Part shown: positions 16,117 to 25,162 of the stretch, in pieces | How the letters are laid out: the number at the start of each line of letters is the position of its first letter | How positions within the stretch are numbered: the first letter of the stretch is position 1 | Assembly (NCBI RefSeq): GCF_003627755.1 | Contig: NZ_CP032695.1 | Coordinates: 1,302,001 to 1,366,000 of the forward strand | Reading direction: 5' to 3' | Origin: Rhizobium jaguaris | Lineage (GTDB): Bacteria > Pseudomonadota > Alphaproteobacteria > Rhizobiales > Rhizobiaceae | DNA length: 64,000 bases | Translations under genes and position numbers: made by a program | The notes under the pieces: generated by a model | Databases searched by the model: none | Told to the model about the DNA's origin: nothing | Seen by the model: only the letters and a program-made list of their open reading frames with translations

Positions 16117-18774
16117 TTATTCAGCCGCAGTCGCTAGGCATCCATCGATGATCCCACGGATTTCGGCGCGACAGGAGCCGCAATTGGTCCCAGCGTTCAG
16201 CGCTTTGCCGACGGCTTCGACGCTGTGGCAGCCATTGCGAACCGCACTGACGATCTGGTTGACGCCGACGCCGAAACACGAGCAAACGGTTGCACCGGGA
16301 TCAGGCGTATTGGTGCCCGGCCGGCCCGCGACGAGGGCAAAGCGTTTGCGCATATTGCTGTGCAATGCGGAGAGTTGCGCGATCGCCCAATTGCGGGCGA
16401 CGGCCACCGGCTGGCGGGCCAGAAACAGCGCCGCGAGCAGCCTGTCTCCGTCGAAGAACGCCAGACGCAGATCCCCGGAGGTTTGATCGGCATAGCCGAG
16501 CGGTTCGACATCTGGAGGAATGTCGAACGTCGCGTGACACCATTCCGCCCAATCTTCCACGGCATCGTCGAATGCCAGTTCCATCCGCCATCCGCCGTCG
16601 GCCTTGGCGAGAGCCCAATAGGCGGCTTCCAGTTGCTGCGGCTTTGCCACGGAAACGGCAAAGCCATAATGCGATGCCTTGAAAGGACGTGCTGCGACGG
16701 CGACATTTTTCGAAGCCGGCTGACCGGAAAACGGATCGGTCACGGGCGCGACGACGGTATCGATGCGCGCCTTTGCGGCGAAGCTGTCATTCCAATGCAT
16801 CGGCACGAACAGGCTGCTGCGCGCCTGCCGTTCCGTCACCAAGGCCCGAACGATGACCTTGCCTTGCGGGCTTTCGATCTCGATCAGGCTGGCGTCGCTG
16901 ACGCCGATTTCGATCGCATCGCGGGGATGGATTTCGGCGAAGGACTCGGCAATATGTGCCGACAGCCGGGCGCTTTTGCCGGTGCGGGTCATCGTGTGCC
17001 ACTGATCGCGGATACGGCCCGTATTGAGCGTGAACGGGAATTCCGCAGTCGTGCGATCTGAAACGGGCATCTTCACGGGCACGAAACGGGCCTTGCCGTC
17101 GGCATGAAAAAACCCGCCTTCGGCGAAGAAGCGTGTCGTCTGTAGCGCCGTTCCCGCAGGCTGCGGCCATTGGAACGGCGAAAGCGTTTCATAGTCTTCG
17201 GCCGTAATCTGCGCGCAGGCGCCGATATCGAAATCCCGGCTGCCGTTATTTTCAAAGCTGGAAAGGGCGGCATGTTCGGCAAAAATGCCGGCCGGCGAGT
17301 GGAAGGAGAAGGCCTCAGTGAACCCCATCCGACGACCCACTTCGGCCATCTGCCACCAGTCCGGTTTCGCCTCGCCGGGAGAGGGGAGAAACCCGCGCTG
17401 CCGGGAAATCCGACGCTCGGAATTGGTGACGGTGCCGTCCTTCTCGGCCCAGCCGGTGGAGGGCAGCAACACATCCGCATGTCGTGTCGTATCCGTCTGT
17501 CCCAGGACATCGGAAACGACGACGAAGGGACAGGCCTTGATTGCCGCTTCGACCGCATCGGCATCCGGCATCGAAACCACCGGATTGGTCGCCATGATCC
17601 ACAGGGCTTTGATGCGGCCATCGGCAACGGCGCGAAACATGTCGACGGCCTTGAGCCCCGGCCGCGCGGCGATGACGGGGGACTTCCAGAAGCGCTGCAC
17701 CCGATCCCGATCGTCGGCGTTTTCAATCGCCATGTGGGCGGCAAGCATGTTGGCGAGCCCGCCGACCTCGCGTCCGCCCATGGCATTGGGTTGACCGGTC
17801 AAGGAGAAAGGCCCCATGCCGGGGCGACCGATGCGTCCCGTGGCGAGATGGCAGTTGAGGATGGCGTTGACCTTGTCGGTGCCGGAGGACGATTGGTTGA
17901 CACCCTGGCTATAGCAAGTCACGACCTTTTCCGTCGTCTCGAACAGACGGAAGAATTCGCGCAGTTGCATCGCCGGCAGACCGGTCTTGTCGAGCAGGTC
18001 GCTGAAGCTCAGCGCCGAGGCTTCGGCGAAAACGTCCGAGAAGCCCTCGGTATGAGTCGCGATGAAATTCTGGTCGATGGCGGAGCTCTGGGCCAGACGG
18101 GCAAGCAGGCCCGTGAACAGCGCGACATCGCCATCCGGACGGATTGCCAGATGCAGGTCGGCGATATCGGAGGTCATCGTCCGGCGCGGATCGATGACGA
18201 CTACCTTCATTCCAGGGCGCTCGGCCTTGGCGGCCGCGAGGCGCTGGTAGAGGACCGGGTGACACCAGGCGAGATTGGAGCCGGTCAGGATCACCAGATC
18301 GGCCAGCTCGATGTCCTCATAGGTGCCGGGTACCGTGTCCGAACCGAAGGCGCGGCGGTGGCCCGCAACCGAGGACGACATGCAGAGGCGCGAATTGGTA
18401 TCGATGTTGGCTGAGCCGATAAAGCCCTTCATCAGCTTGTTGGCGAGATAATAATCTTCGGTCAGAAGCTGGCCGGAGACATAGAAGGCAACCGAATCTG
18501 GACCATGCGCAGCCACGGTTTCGGAAAAACGGTTCGCCACCAGATCGAGGGCGTCGTCCCAGCTCGCGCGTTCACCACCGACTTCCGGATAGAGAAGCCG
18601 ACCATCAAGATCGATCGTCTCCGCCAGCGCCGATCCCTTGGAACAGAGCCGCCCGTAATTGGAGGGATGATCGGGATCGCCTTTGACGGAAACCTTGCCG
18701 TCATCATCGACGCTGGCGATGACGCCGCAGCCGACGCCGCAATAGGGGCAGGTCGTTTTGGTCTCAGCGGACAT
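16117..18774 (-). CDS. nasA: Assimilatory nitrate reductase, molybdopterin catalytic subunit
   Basis: Reduces nitrate to nitrite in the cytoplasm; 885 residues. The N-terminal [4Fe-4S] site uses C9, C12, C16 and C44. The molybdopterin oxidoreductase domain follows ('YVSGQLLTEDYYLANKLMKG', 'LTGSNLAWCHPVL', 'TGQPNAMGGREVGG') and the dinucleotide-binding domain near residue 570-700. A C-terminal BFD-like [2Fe-2S] domain ('VCSCFGVG' and 'GTNCGSCRAEI') completes it. This is the NasA/NasC type that takes electrons through its own BFD domain. It is the last gene of narK-nirB-nirD-nasA; its start lies 46 bp after nirD. Confidence 0.95.
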   Translation of the reverse strand: MSAETKTTCPYCGVGCGVIASVDDDGKVSVKGDPDHPSNYGRLCSKGSALAETIDLDGRLLYPEVGGERASWDDALDLVANRFSETVAAHGPDSVAFYVSGQLLTEDYYLANKLMKGFIGSANIDTNSRLCMSSSVAGHRRAFGSDTVPGTYEDIELADLVILTGSNLAWCHPVLYQRLAAAKAERPGMKVVVIDPRRTMTSDIADLHLAIRPDGDVALFTGLLARLAQSSAIDQNFIATHTEGFSDVFAEASALSFSDLLDKTGLPAMQLREFFRLFETTEKVVTCYSQGVNQSSSGTDKVNAILNCHLATGRIGRPGMGPFSLTGQPNAMGGREVGGLANMLAAHMAIENADDRDRVQRFWKSPVIAARPGLKAVDMFRAVADGRIKALWIMATNPVVSMPDADAVEAAIKACPFVVVSDVLGQTDTTRHADVLLPSTGWAEKDGTVTNSERRISRQRGFLPSPGEAKPDWWQMAEVGRRMGFTEAFSFHSPAGIFAEHAALSSFENNGSRDFDIGACAQITAEDYETLSPFQWPQPAGTALQTTRFFAEGGFFHADGKARFVPVKMPVSDRTTAEFPFTLNTGRIRDQWHTMTRTGKSARLSAHIAESFAEIHPRDAIEIGVSDASLIEIESPQGKVIVRALVTERQARSSLFVPMHWNDSFAAKARIDTVVAPVTDPFSGQPASKNVAVAARPFKASHYGFAVSVAKPQQLEAAYWALAKADGGWRMELAFDDAVEDWAEWCHATFDIPPDVEPLGYADQTSGDLRLAFFDGDRLLAALFLARQPVAVARNWAIAQLSALHSNMRKRFALVAGRPGTNTPDPGATVCSCFGVGVNQIVSAVRNGCHSVEAVGKALNAGTNCGSCRAEIRGIIDGCLATAAE

Positions 18775-18820
18775 CGAGTTGCCCTCCGAGATCCGAAAAT
18801 TGAGCCGGGTGCAAAACCAT

Positions 18821-19165
18821 CTATTCCGCCGCCATCAGGAGGCTATCGAGCCTGATCGACAGCATTCCGTCCTCATTGCGCACCGGGATGGTCCGAACCG
18901 AACCTTCATCTGCTCCGAGTGCCTTGCCGGTCTCAAGCGAGATGACCCAATTGTGCAGCGGGCAGGTGACGGCCGCGCCATGCACGATCCCTTGCGAAAG
19001 CGGTCCGCCCTTGTGCGGGCAATGGTCCTCGATAGCGAAGACTTCGTTTTCGGCGGTCCGGAAGACTGCGATCTTGCCCTGCGGGGTCTTCACGCAGCGC
19101 GCGCCGCGCAGGGGGATATCCGAAATGTCGCCGATTGGATGCCAGTTTTCATTGGGCCAGTTCAT
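18821..19165 (-). CDS. nirD: Nitrite reductase small subunit with Rieske ligands
   Basis: The small partner of NirB, 114 residues. It keeps a complete Rieske [2Fe-2S] ligand set: C49 and H51 in 'DHCPHKGG', C68 and H71 in 'TCPLHNW'. The enterobacterial NirD has lost these residues, so here the subunit probably carries a cluster, as in other alphaproteobacterial NirD. ATG 19165 is preceded by AAGGAG at six bases. It begins 10 bases after the nirB stop and is translated as part of the same transcript. Confidence 0.93.
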   Translation of the reverse strand: MNWPNENWHPIGDISDIPLRGARCVKTPQGKIAVFRTAENEVFAIEDHCPHKGGPLSQGIVHGAAVTCPLHNWVISLETGKALGADEGSVRTIPVRNEDGMLSIRLDSLLMAAE

Positions 19166-19175
19166 GTCCATCTCC

Positions 19176-21626
19176 TTACTCGGCGGCCTGCGGGTAGCCG
19201 ATCGTTGCCATCGGCTTGAACTCATGCTTGTCTTTGCCGGAGACGCGCTCGGACCAGGGATCGACCTGGGCGAATTTCTGGCTGAAGACGAAGCGCTCGT
19301 AATAAGCCTTGCGCTTTTCACCGTCTTCCATGATCTGGCGGCGGATCTCGTCGAGGCCGATGCGCTTGGCCCATTTGTAGATGCGCTCGAGATAGCGGGC
19401 CTGCTCGCGATACATCTGCGTCAGCGCCACGATATGCTCCAGCGCCTCGTCCTCGGTCTTGACGAGGCCGAGTACCTCCGTGCCCTTGATGTCGAGACCG
19501 GCAGCACCTGCGAAATGGATTTCGAAACCGCTGTCGACACAGATGACGCCGATGTCCTTGCAGGTCGCCTCGGCGCAATTGCGCGGACAGCCGGAAACCG
19601 CCATCTTAAGCTTTGCCGGGGTCCAAGAGCCCCACATGAACTTCTCGATGCGAATGCCGAGGCCGGTGGAATCCTGCGTGCCGAAGCGGCACCAGTCGGA
19701 GCCGACGCAGGTCTTCACCGTGCGCAGGCCCTTGGCATAGGCCTGGCCGGAGATGAAGCCCGCCTTGCCGAGATCGGCCCAGACGGCGGGCAGGTCCTCC
19801 TTCTGCACGCCCAGCAGGTCGATGCGCTGGCCGCCGGTCACCTTGACCATCGGAATCTCGAATTTGTCGACAACATCGGCGATGGCGCGCAGTTCGTTCG
19901 AACTGGTTACGCCACCCCACATGCGCGGCACGACCGAATAGGTGCCATCCTTCTGAATATTGGCGTGAACACGCTCGTTGATGAAACGGGACTGATAGTC
20001 GTCGGCATATTCATCCGGCCAGTCGCAGACGAGGTAATAGTTCAACGCCGGCCGGCATTTCGCGCAGCCGCAGGACGTCTTCCATTCAAGTTCCTGCATA
20101 ACAGCAGGAATTGATTTCAACCCTTTGGCTTTTATGAGTCTTCTGACGTCGTCATGCCCAAGCTCTGTGCAGGCGCACATCGGCTGTACGGCCTTGGGAT
20201 TGTAGCTGTCGCCAAGCGTGATCGACATCAGTTGTTCAACGAGCCCCGTGCAGGAGCCGCACGAGGCGGACGCCTTGGTATGGGCGCGCACGTCGTCTAG
20301 GGACGTCAGCCCCTTGTCGGCGATTGTCGAGGTGATTTTGCCCTTACAAACGCCGTTGCAGCCGCAGATTTCCGCATCATCCGGCAAGGCTGCAACGGCC
20401 GCCATAGGGTCCAGCGGGGACCCTCCCTGGTAGGCCTGGCCGAAGATGAGCGTCTCGCGCATCTCCGAAATATCGGTCGCCTTCTTCTTCAGATCGTTGA
20501 ACCATGCGCCATCAGCCGTCTCACCATAAAGCACGGTGCCGATGATGCGATTATCCTTGAGGATCACACGCTTGTAGACGCCGGCTGCGGCGTCACGCAG
20601 CACGATTTCCTCGCGATCGTCGCCGTCCGCGAAGTCGCCGATCGAAAAGAGGTCGATGCCGGTGACCTTGAGCTTGGTTGGCGTGTCGGAATGCACGAAG
20701 CCGGCAGAGGTGTCGCCGGCAAGCTGCGCGGCGGCAACGCGCGCCATTTCATAGAGCGGCGCCACCAGACCGTAGACCTGACCGCCCACTTCGGCGCATT
20801 CGCCTAGCGCATAGATATCGCCGTCGGAGGTGCCCATACCGGCGTCGACGACGATGCCTCTGTTGACCGCGAGGCCGGCATCCTTCGCAAGACCGGCGCT
20901 CGGGCGGATGCCGGCCGCCATAACCACCAGCGTCGCAGGCACGATGGTGCCGTCGGCCAATTCCACACCTTCGACTTTGCCGTCGCCGACGATCGCCTTG
21001 GTATTGGCTTTGGTGATGACCTTGATGCCGCGCTCCTCCACGGCCTTTTGCAGAAGGTAGCCTGCAGCCGGATCGAGTTGGCGCTCCATCAGCGTCGGCA
21101 TGACGTGCAGCACGGTAACGTCCATGCCGCGCGAACTAAGGCCTGCCGCAGCTTCGAGACCAAGCAGACCGCCGCCGATGACGACCGCCTTGGCGCGGGA
21201 TTGCGCGGCAAGCAGCATGGCGTTGACGTCGTCGAGATCGCGATAGGTCAGGACGCCCGGCAAATCATTTCCGGGAACGGGAATGATGAAGGGCACGGAA
21301 CCGGTGGCGATCACCAGCTTGTCGTAGCTCTCGGTGACGCCATGATCCGACGACACGGTCTTGGCGGCGCGATCGATGGCGACGATCCTGTGACCCTTGT
21401 ACAAGGTGATGTTGTTCTTGATGTACCAGCCATCGCCGTGGATGATGATCTGTTCATAGTCCTTTTCGCCGGAAAGGACTGGCGACAGCATGATGCGGTC
21501 GTAATTGACGCGTGGCTCGGCGTTGAAGATCGTCACTTCATACTGGCCGGGCGCCTTTTCGAGGAGGTGTTCCAGCATTCGGCCGGGCGCCATGCCGTTG
21601 CCGATGATGACAAGTTTCTGGGTCAT
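19176..21626 (-). CDS. nirB: Assimilatory NADH nitrite reductase, large subunit
   Basis: Six-electron reduction of nitrite to ammonium, 816 residues. Order: FAD/NAD(P)H Rossmann domains ('VIIGNGMAPGRML' at the N-terminus, second 'VVIGGGLLGLEAA'), two BFD-like [2Fe-2S] segments ('CGCNGVCKGKI' and 'CGSCTGLVEQL'; 'MCACTELG' and 'CGCAKCRPALNYY'), ferredoxin-like half, then the siroheme/[4Fe-4S] site 'CVGSDWCRFG' with 'SGCPRNCAEA'. All expected cysteines are present. ATG 21626 follows GGAG. It lies 18 bases downstream of the transporter and is followed directly by nirD. Confidence 0.96.
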   Translation of the reverse strand: MTQKLVIIGNGMAPGRMLEHLLEKAPGQYEVTIFNAEPRVNYDRIMLSPVLSGEKDYEQIIIHGDGWYIKNNITLYKGHRIVAIDRAAKTVSSDHGVTESYDKLVIATGSVPFIIPVPGNDLPGVLTYRDLDDVNAMLLAAQSRAKAVVIGGGLLGLEAAAGLSSRGMDVTVLHVMPTLMERQLDPAAGYLLQKAVEERGIKVITKANTKAIVGDGKVEGVELADGTIVPATLVVMAAGIRPSAGLAKDAGLAVNRGIVVDAGMGTSDGDIYALGECAEVGGQVYGLVAPLYEMARVAAAQLAGDTSAGFVHSDTPTKLKVTGIDLFSIGDFADGDDREEIVLRDAAAGVYKRVILKDNRIIGTVLYGETADGAWFNDLKKKATDISEMRETLIFGQAYQGGSPLDPMAAVAALPDDAEICGCNGVCKGKITSTIADKGLTSLDDVRAHTKASASCGSCTGLVEQLMSITLGDSYNPKAVQPMCACTELGHDDVRRLIKAKGLKSIPAVMQELEWKTSCGCAKCRPALNYYLVCDWPDEYADDYQSRFINERVHANIQKDGTYSVVPRMWGGVTSSNELRAIADVVDKFEIPMVKVTGGQRIDLLGVQKEDLPAVWADLGKAGFISGQAYAKGLRTVKTCVGSDWCRFGTQDSTGLGIRIEKFMWGSWTPAKLKMAVSGCPRNCAEATCKDIGVICVDSGFEIHFAGAAGLDIKGTEVLGLVKTEDEALEHIVALTQMYREQARYLERIYKWAKRIGLDEIRRQIMEDGEKRKAYYERFVFSQKFAQVDPWSERVSGKDKHEFKPMATIGYPQAAE

Positions 21627-21644
21627 GAGGAGCTCCGATCCGAA

Positions 21645-22916
21645 TTATTGGGCAAAAACGCTGGCGTTTGCGCTCGATGCGCTGTTGCGCTGCAATTGCC
21701 GGATGGAGAGATGCATCCATACCAGCGAGATCGTGACGATCGCGAAGAGCAGCATGAAACAGCTCGACCAAAGGCCGGTCATGTCCTTGAGCAGGCCGAA
21801 GGCGATCGGCAGGACGAAGCCGCCAAGGCCGCCCATCATGCCGACGATACCGCCAACCGCGCCGACAGCGCCGGGATAATAGGCGGGAATGTGCTTGTAG
21901 ACGGCCGCCTTGCCGAGGCTCATGAAGAAGCCAAGGATGAAGATGACGACGATGAAGATAGCCGGCGTGATGCCGAAGGCTGGGCCTGCTGCCGCGGCGG
22001 CCGGCAGCGAAAGGATTAGGGTTGTGAGCGCCGACACCGCCAGCATCGTGTACATGACGCTTCGGGCGCCCTTCTTGTCGGAAACCATGCCGCCGAAGGC
22101 GCGGAAGATGCTGCCCGGGATCGAATAGGCGGCAGCGACCATGCCGGCAGTCTCGAGGTTGAAGCCGTAGACGCCGACCAGATAACGGGGCAGCCAGAGC
22201 GACAGGGCGACGAAGCCGCCGAACGCGAAGAAGTAATAGAGCGAGAAGCGCCAGACCTGCACGTTCTTCAACGGCGCGAATTCCTGCAAAAGGCTCTTGG
22301 ATGCGCCGCCGCCGTTGCGACGAGCGCGGAAAGCCGGATCATCGGTCGTGGTGAACCAGAAGACGATCGCCATGGCGGCAAGCACCAGCGCCCAGATCTC
22401 GGCAACGGCCTGCCAGCCCCAGGCGAGGAGGACGAAGGGGGCTGCGAACTTGGTCACCGCGGCACCGACATTGCCGGCGCCGAAGATGCCAAGCGCCGTT
22501 CCCTGCTTCTCCGGCGGGAAGAAGGGCGAGACGTAGGCAACACCAACCGCGAATGAGCCGCCAGCAAGGCCGACACCGAGGCCGGCGATCAGCATCTGCG
22601 TATAGGTGTGGGCATAGGAGAGCAGGAAGGTCGCCAATGCGGCGGCCAGCATGGTGAGCGTGTAGACGAGACGGCCGCCATAGCGGGTGGTCCAGATGCC
22701 GAGAACGATGCGGACGATCGAACCGGTCAGGACCGGGGTGCCAACGAGCAAGCCGAACTCGGCCTCGTTCAGCCCGAGCTCCTGTTTGATACGAATGCCG
22801 ATGATCGCGAAGATCGTCCAGACCGCAAAACAGATCGTGAATGCGAGTGTCGATATCCACAGTGCGCGTTGTGGTGCATCAGCAGGCAATGGCGGCGTTT
22901 GGTCAAAAGCGGGCAT
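21645..22916 (-). CDS. narK: Nitrate/nitrite MFS transporter
   Basis: An inner-membrane transporter of 423 residues with about twelve helices, in the NarK/NasA nitrate-nitrite porter family. The family signatures are 'IGIRIKQELGLNEAEFGLL', 'FGAGNVGAAVTKF' and the second-half 'GAVGAVGGIVGMMGGLGGF' glycine-rich helix. It brings nitrate into the cell for NasA and may expel nitrite. It is the first structural gene after the sigma-54 promoter and the ANTAR leader. Downstream is nirB after 18 bases, so the operon is narK-nirB-nirD-nasA. Confidence 0.92.
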   Translation of the reverse strand: MPAFDQTPPLPADAPQRALWISTLAFTICFAVWTIFAIIGIRIKQELGLNEAEFGLLVGTPVLTGSIVRIVLGIWTTRYGGRLVYTLTMLAAALATFLLSYAHTYTQMLIAGLGVGLAGGSFAVGVAYVSPFFPPEKQGTALGIFGAGNVGAAVTKFAAPFVLLAWGWQAVAEIWALVLAAMAIVFWFTTTDDPAFRARRNGGGASKSLLQEFAPLKNVQVWRFSLYYFFAFGGFVALSLWLPRYLVGVYGFNLETAGMVAAAYSIPGSIFRAFGGMVSDKKGARSVMYTMLAVSALTTLILSLPAAAAAGPAFGITPAIFIVVIFILGFFMSLGKAAVYKHIPAYYPGAVGAVGGIVGMMGGLGGFVLPIAFGLLKDMTGLWSSCFMLLFAIVTISLVWMHLSIRQLQRNSASSANASVFAQ

Positions 22917-22962
22917 AGCTTCTCCGTGCGCGACAACGTCGCGCCTTCCCTCGGTTCGAATT

Positions 22963-23030
22963 AAAACAAAAAAGCTGCTGGTCAGGGTTCGCGCACGCTG
23001 AAAGCGTGTTCGTCAATCCTGATCAGCAGC
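22963..23030 (-). terminator. Leader intrinsic terminator of the nas operon
   Basis: On the minus strand, upstream of narK, a 13-bp stem with one mismatch (GCTGCTGATCAGG with CCTGACCAGCAGC), an inner CACGCT-TTC-AGCGTG hairpin, then TTTTTTGTTTT. It sits before the first structural gene, so it must be read through for expression. Its 5' arm overlaps the second ANTAR hairpin (23023-23039), so the two structures exclude each other. Confidence 0.85.
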
Positions 23031-23059
23031 TTTGCTTGAGACGCCCCACGTTGGACGCC
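23023..23059 (-). promoter_or_regulatory. Double hexaloop ANTAR-binding RNA (NasT target)
   Basis: Two adjacent RNA hairpins on the nas leader. P1 (23040-23059): stem GGCGTCC/GGGCGTC (with two wobble pairs) and hexaloop AACGTG. P2 (23023-23039): stem TC(A)AGC/GCTGA with one bulge, and hexaloop AAAGCT. Both loops fit the A-N-N-G-N-N rule for ANTAR antiterminators. P2 uses bases of the terminator 5' arm, so NasT binding should release the terminator. The protein pair NasS-NasT is encoded immediately upstream. Confidence 0.8.
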
Positions 23060-23094
23060 AATGGGTGAGCCTTGTCGGCCTCATCAATAAGAAA

Positions 23095-23110
23095 GCAAGC
23101 GGCGTGCCAA
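23095..23110 (-). promoter_or_regulatory. Sigma-54 (-24/-12) promoter of the nas operon
   Basis: The minus strand reads TTGGCACG-CCGC-TTGCT, an essentially perfect RpoN -24/-12 element. Transcription should start near 23085, giving a leader of about 170 nt that contains the ANTAR hairpins and terminator. A perfect inverted repeat GTTATTG-N3-CAATAAC (23161-23177) and a GGTGCA half-site (23210-23215) lie upstream, where NtrC or another activator might bind. Confidence 0.8.
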
Positions 23111-23234
23111 ATCGATGGAGGCCGGAAAGCCTTGCAATATCAACGGGAAATATGAAGAGGGTTATTGACCCAATAACGGGATGGTCAAATCTTGGGCGGC
23201 CTTTGCTGCGGTGCACATTAATCGAGCAGGGTGC

Positions 23235-24461
23235 TCAGTCGCCTTTTGCCGCCCTCTGCGCTTCGATATAGGCATCGATCTTATCCGGATCGAACAGGCC
23301 ACCATCGAAGAAGCCATCAGGGCCGAGCGTCAGGCTGGCGCCGGTGGAACCAACAGGCGTTTCCACGCGAAGAGCGCCTTCGACCTTGGCGCTGGCGCCG
23401 GGCAGGGGCACGCCAAGCGGCTGCAATGCCGTCCGGTATATGTCCGGCCTGTAGGTGTTGCGGGCAATGGTCTCGTTGCCTTCGTCGTGGACGACCTGTC
23501 CCCAACGCACCATTTGCGTATAGAACCACAGGGCATGGCTTTTCCACGGGAAGGTTGCCGCCTTGCCGCGGGGAACGAAGAAGTCCTTGACACTCGTGAT
23601 CTGGCCGCCGCCCACCTGCAGATCGCCGGAAAGCGCCGGCAATAGCCAATCGACGGGGCGGCCGATATAGGCCGGCTTGGCGAGCGTCGACGCCAAAGTT
23701 TCCCTGTTCTGCGGATCGGAGCACCAGATAGCCGAGCGGTACAAGGCGCGCAGAAGTGCGGCCATCGCGTCAGGATGATCGTCAGCCCAGCCGGCATTGG
23801 CGCCGAGCACTTTTTCCGGGCTGGATTTCCAGATCGCCGCCTTGACCGTTGCGATATGGCCTTTGCCGCTGACGACACCCGCCGTATTCCAGGGCTCACC
23901 GACACAATATCCGTCGATCTGGCCGGCACCGAGCGCATCCGGCATTTCCGGCGGTGGCAGGATGATGATCTCGATGTCGCGATCTGGATCTATGCCGCTG
24001 GCCGCAAGCCAATAGCGCAGTTCGTAATTGTGCCCGGAATGGGGATGGACGACGGCAAAACGCAGCGGGCGTCCCGGGCGGCCGACGACGACCTTATGAA
24101 GGGCTTTGCCGTTGCGACCGGCATCGAGGTCATCGCTTGCGCCGGCAGCGGCCATTTCGGTCCAAAGCGCTGACGAAACCGTCACCGCATTTCCGCCGAG
24201 ACCGAGCGCCATCGGCACGATCATCTTCGGTGCAAGCGGTGTCAGCCCAAGATTGCAGGCAATCGGCATCGGAGCGAGCATATGCGCGACATTGTAACGG
24301 CTGACCGCAAGCCGGTCGCGAATATTGGCCCAGGAGACCTCTCGCACCAACCTGAGGTCGATCGCCTCGGCCTCGGCGAAACCCTTTTCCTTGGCGATGA
24401 CGAGCAGCGCGCTGTCGAGGAGGGGCAGGAACCCGGCAACGATTTCGTGGTTCTGCGTCAT
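23235..24461 (-). CDS. nasS: NasS nitrate/nitrite sensor (NrtA/CmpA family)
   Basis: A cytoplasmic nitrate-binding protein of 408 residues. It has the fold and length of periplasmic NrtA/CmpA binding proteins ('AGFLPLLDSALLVIAKEKGF', 'VVHPHSGHNYELRYWLAASG', 'GYCVGEPWNTAGV') but no signal peptide. That is the mark of NasS, which holds NasT when nitrate is absent and releases it when nitrate binds. ATG 24461 follows GGGAGA and overlaps the nasT stop by the ATGA arrangement, so the two are made in step. It is separated from narK by the regulatory leader. Confidence 0.92.
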   Translation of the reverse strand: MTQNHEIVAGFLPLLDSALLVIAKEKGFAEAEAIDLRLVREVSWANIRDRLAVSRYNVAHMLAPMPIACNLGLTPLAPKMIVPMALGLGGNAVTVSSALWTEMAAAGASDDLDAGRNGKALHKVVVGRPGRPLRFAVVHPHSGHNYELRYWLAASGIDPDRDIEIIILPPPEMPDALGAGQIDGYCVGEPWNTAGVVSGKGHIATVKAAIWKSSPEKVLGANAGWADDHPDAMAALLRALYRSAIWCSDPQNRETLASTLAKPAYIGRPVDWLLPALSGDLQVGGGQITSVKDFFVPRGKAATFPWKSHALWFYTQMVRWGQVVHDEGNETIARNTYRPDIYRTALQPLGVPLPGASAKVEGALRVETPVGSTGASLTLGPDGFFDGGLFDPDKIDAYIEAQRAAKGD

Positions 24462-25060
24462 ACGTTTTCTCCCGGATCGAGCAGGCCGATCGCCGTTACC
24501 AGACTTTGCGCGATGTCGATGATCTTGCGGTTCTGGTTCATGGCCGTCTTGCGCATCAGCGCATAGGCCATTTCTTCCGAAATGCCCCGTGATTTCATCA
24601 GCAGGCCCTTGGCGCGGTCGATCACCTTGCGATTTTCGAGTTCGCCTCGGGTCTCTTCGAGTTCGCGATTAAGGCGCGCGAATGCATTGAAGCGGCTGAT
24701 GGCCATTTTCAGGATCGGACGTACGCGTTCCTGCTTCAATCCGTCGACGATATAGGCAGAAACACCGGCATCGACAGCCGCTTCGATCGAGGCTTCGTCC
24801 GATCTGTCGACGAACATGGCAATCGGCCGCTTCACGGAGCGCGAGAGCTGAAACATGTTTTCGAGCATGTCTCGATTGGGATTTTCCAGATCGATGACGA
24901 TCACATCCGGATTGATCTCGCTGATCCTGCGGGCGATGCCGTTGATATCATGAACGATCGTGACGTTCTCGTATCCGGCCTCGCGCAATCCGGCCTCGAT
25001 GATCGACGCGCGAATGCGGTTCTCGTCTATGACCAACACGGCAAGGGTATGAGATTTCAT
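24458..25060 (-). CDS. nasT: NasT ANTAR antiterminator response regulator
   Basis: An RNA-binding antiterminator of 200 residues. The first 120 residues are a receiver-like domain with Asp57 in 'VIVIDLENP', then a short coiled coil ('RLNRELEETRGELENRK'). The C-terminal ANTAR domain follows: 'VIDRAKGLLMKSRGISEEMAYALMRKTAM'. It binds paired hexaloop hairpins and prevents transcription termination. Such hairpins lie in the narK leader. ATG 25060 gives the usual family length; the stop overlaps the nasS start. Regulation is through NasS rather than phosphorylation. Confidence 0.93.
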   Translation of the reverse strand: MKSHTLAVLVIDENRIRASIIEAGLREAGYENVTIVHDINGIARRISEINPDVIVIDLENPNRDMLENMFQLSRSVKRPIAMFVDRSDEASIEAAVDAGVSAYIVDGLKQERVRPILKMAISRFNAFARLNRELEETRGELENRKVIDRAKGLLMKSRGISEEMAYALMRKTAMNQNRKIIDIAQSLVTAIGLLDPGENV

Positions 25061-25162
25061 TGTCGCATATCGCCTCTGGCCCAAGCTCACAGGCTGAAAC
25101 AACGCTCAACCGCCATAGCCGCCGTCTGCTTCCTTACGATCGGTTCGCCGCAATCGCAAGGC

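Noticed and set aside
17170..18414. A 414-codon open frame antisense to nasA
   Set aside because: No domain or binding site; a shadow of the strongly conserved nitrate reductase gene.
23224..23236. GAGCA-GGG-TGCTC palindrome at the end of nasS as an NtrC site
   Set aside because: The arms are too short and do not match TGCACC-N5-GGTGCA; it overlaps the nasS stop codon.
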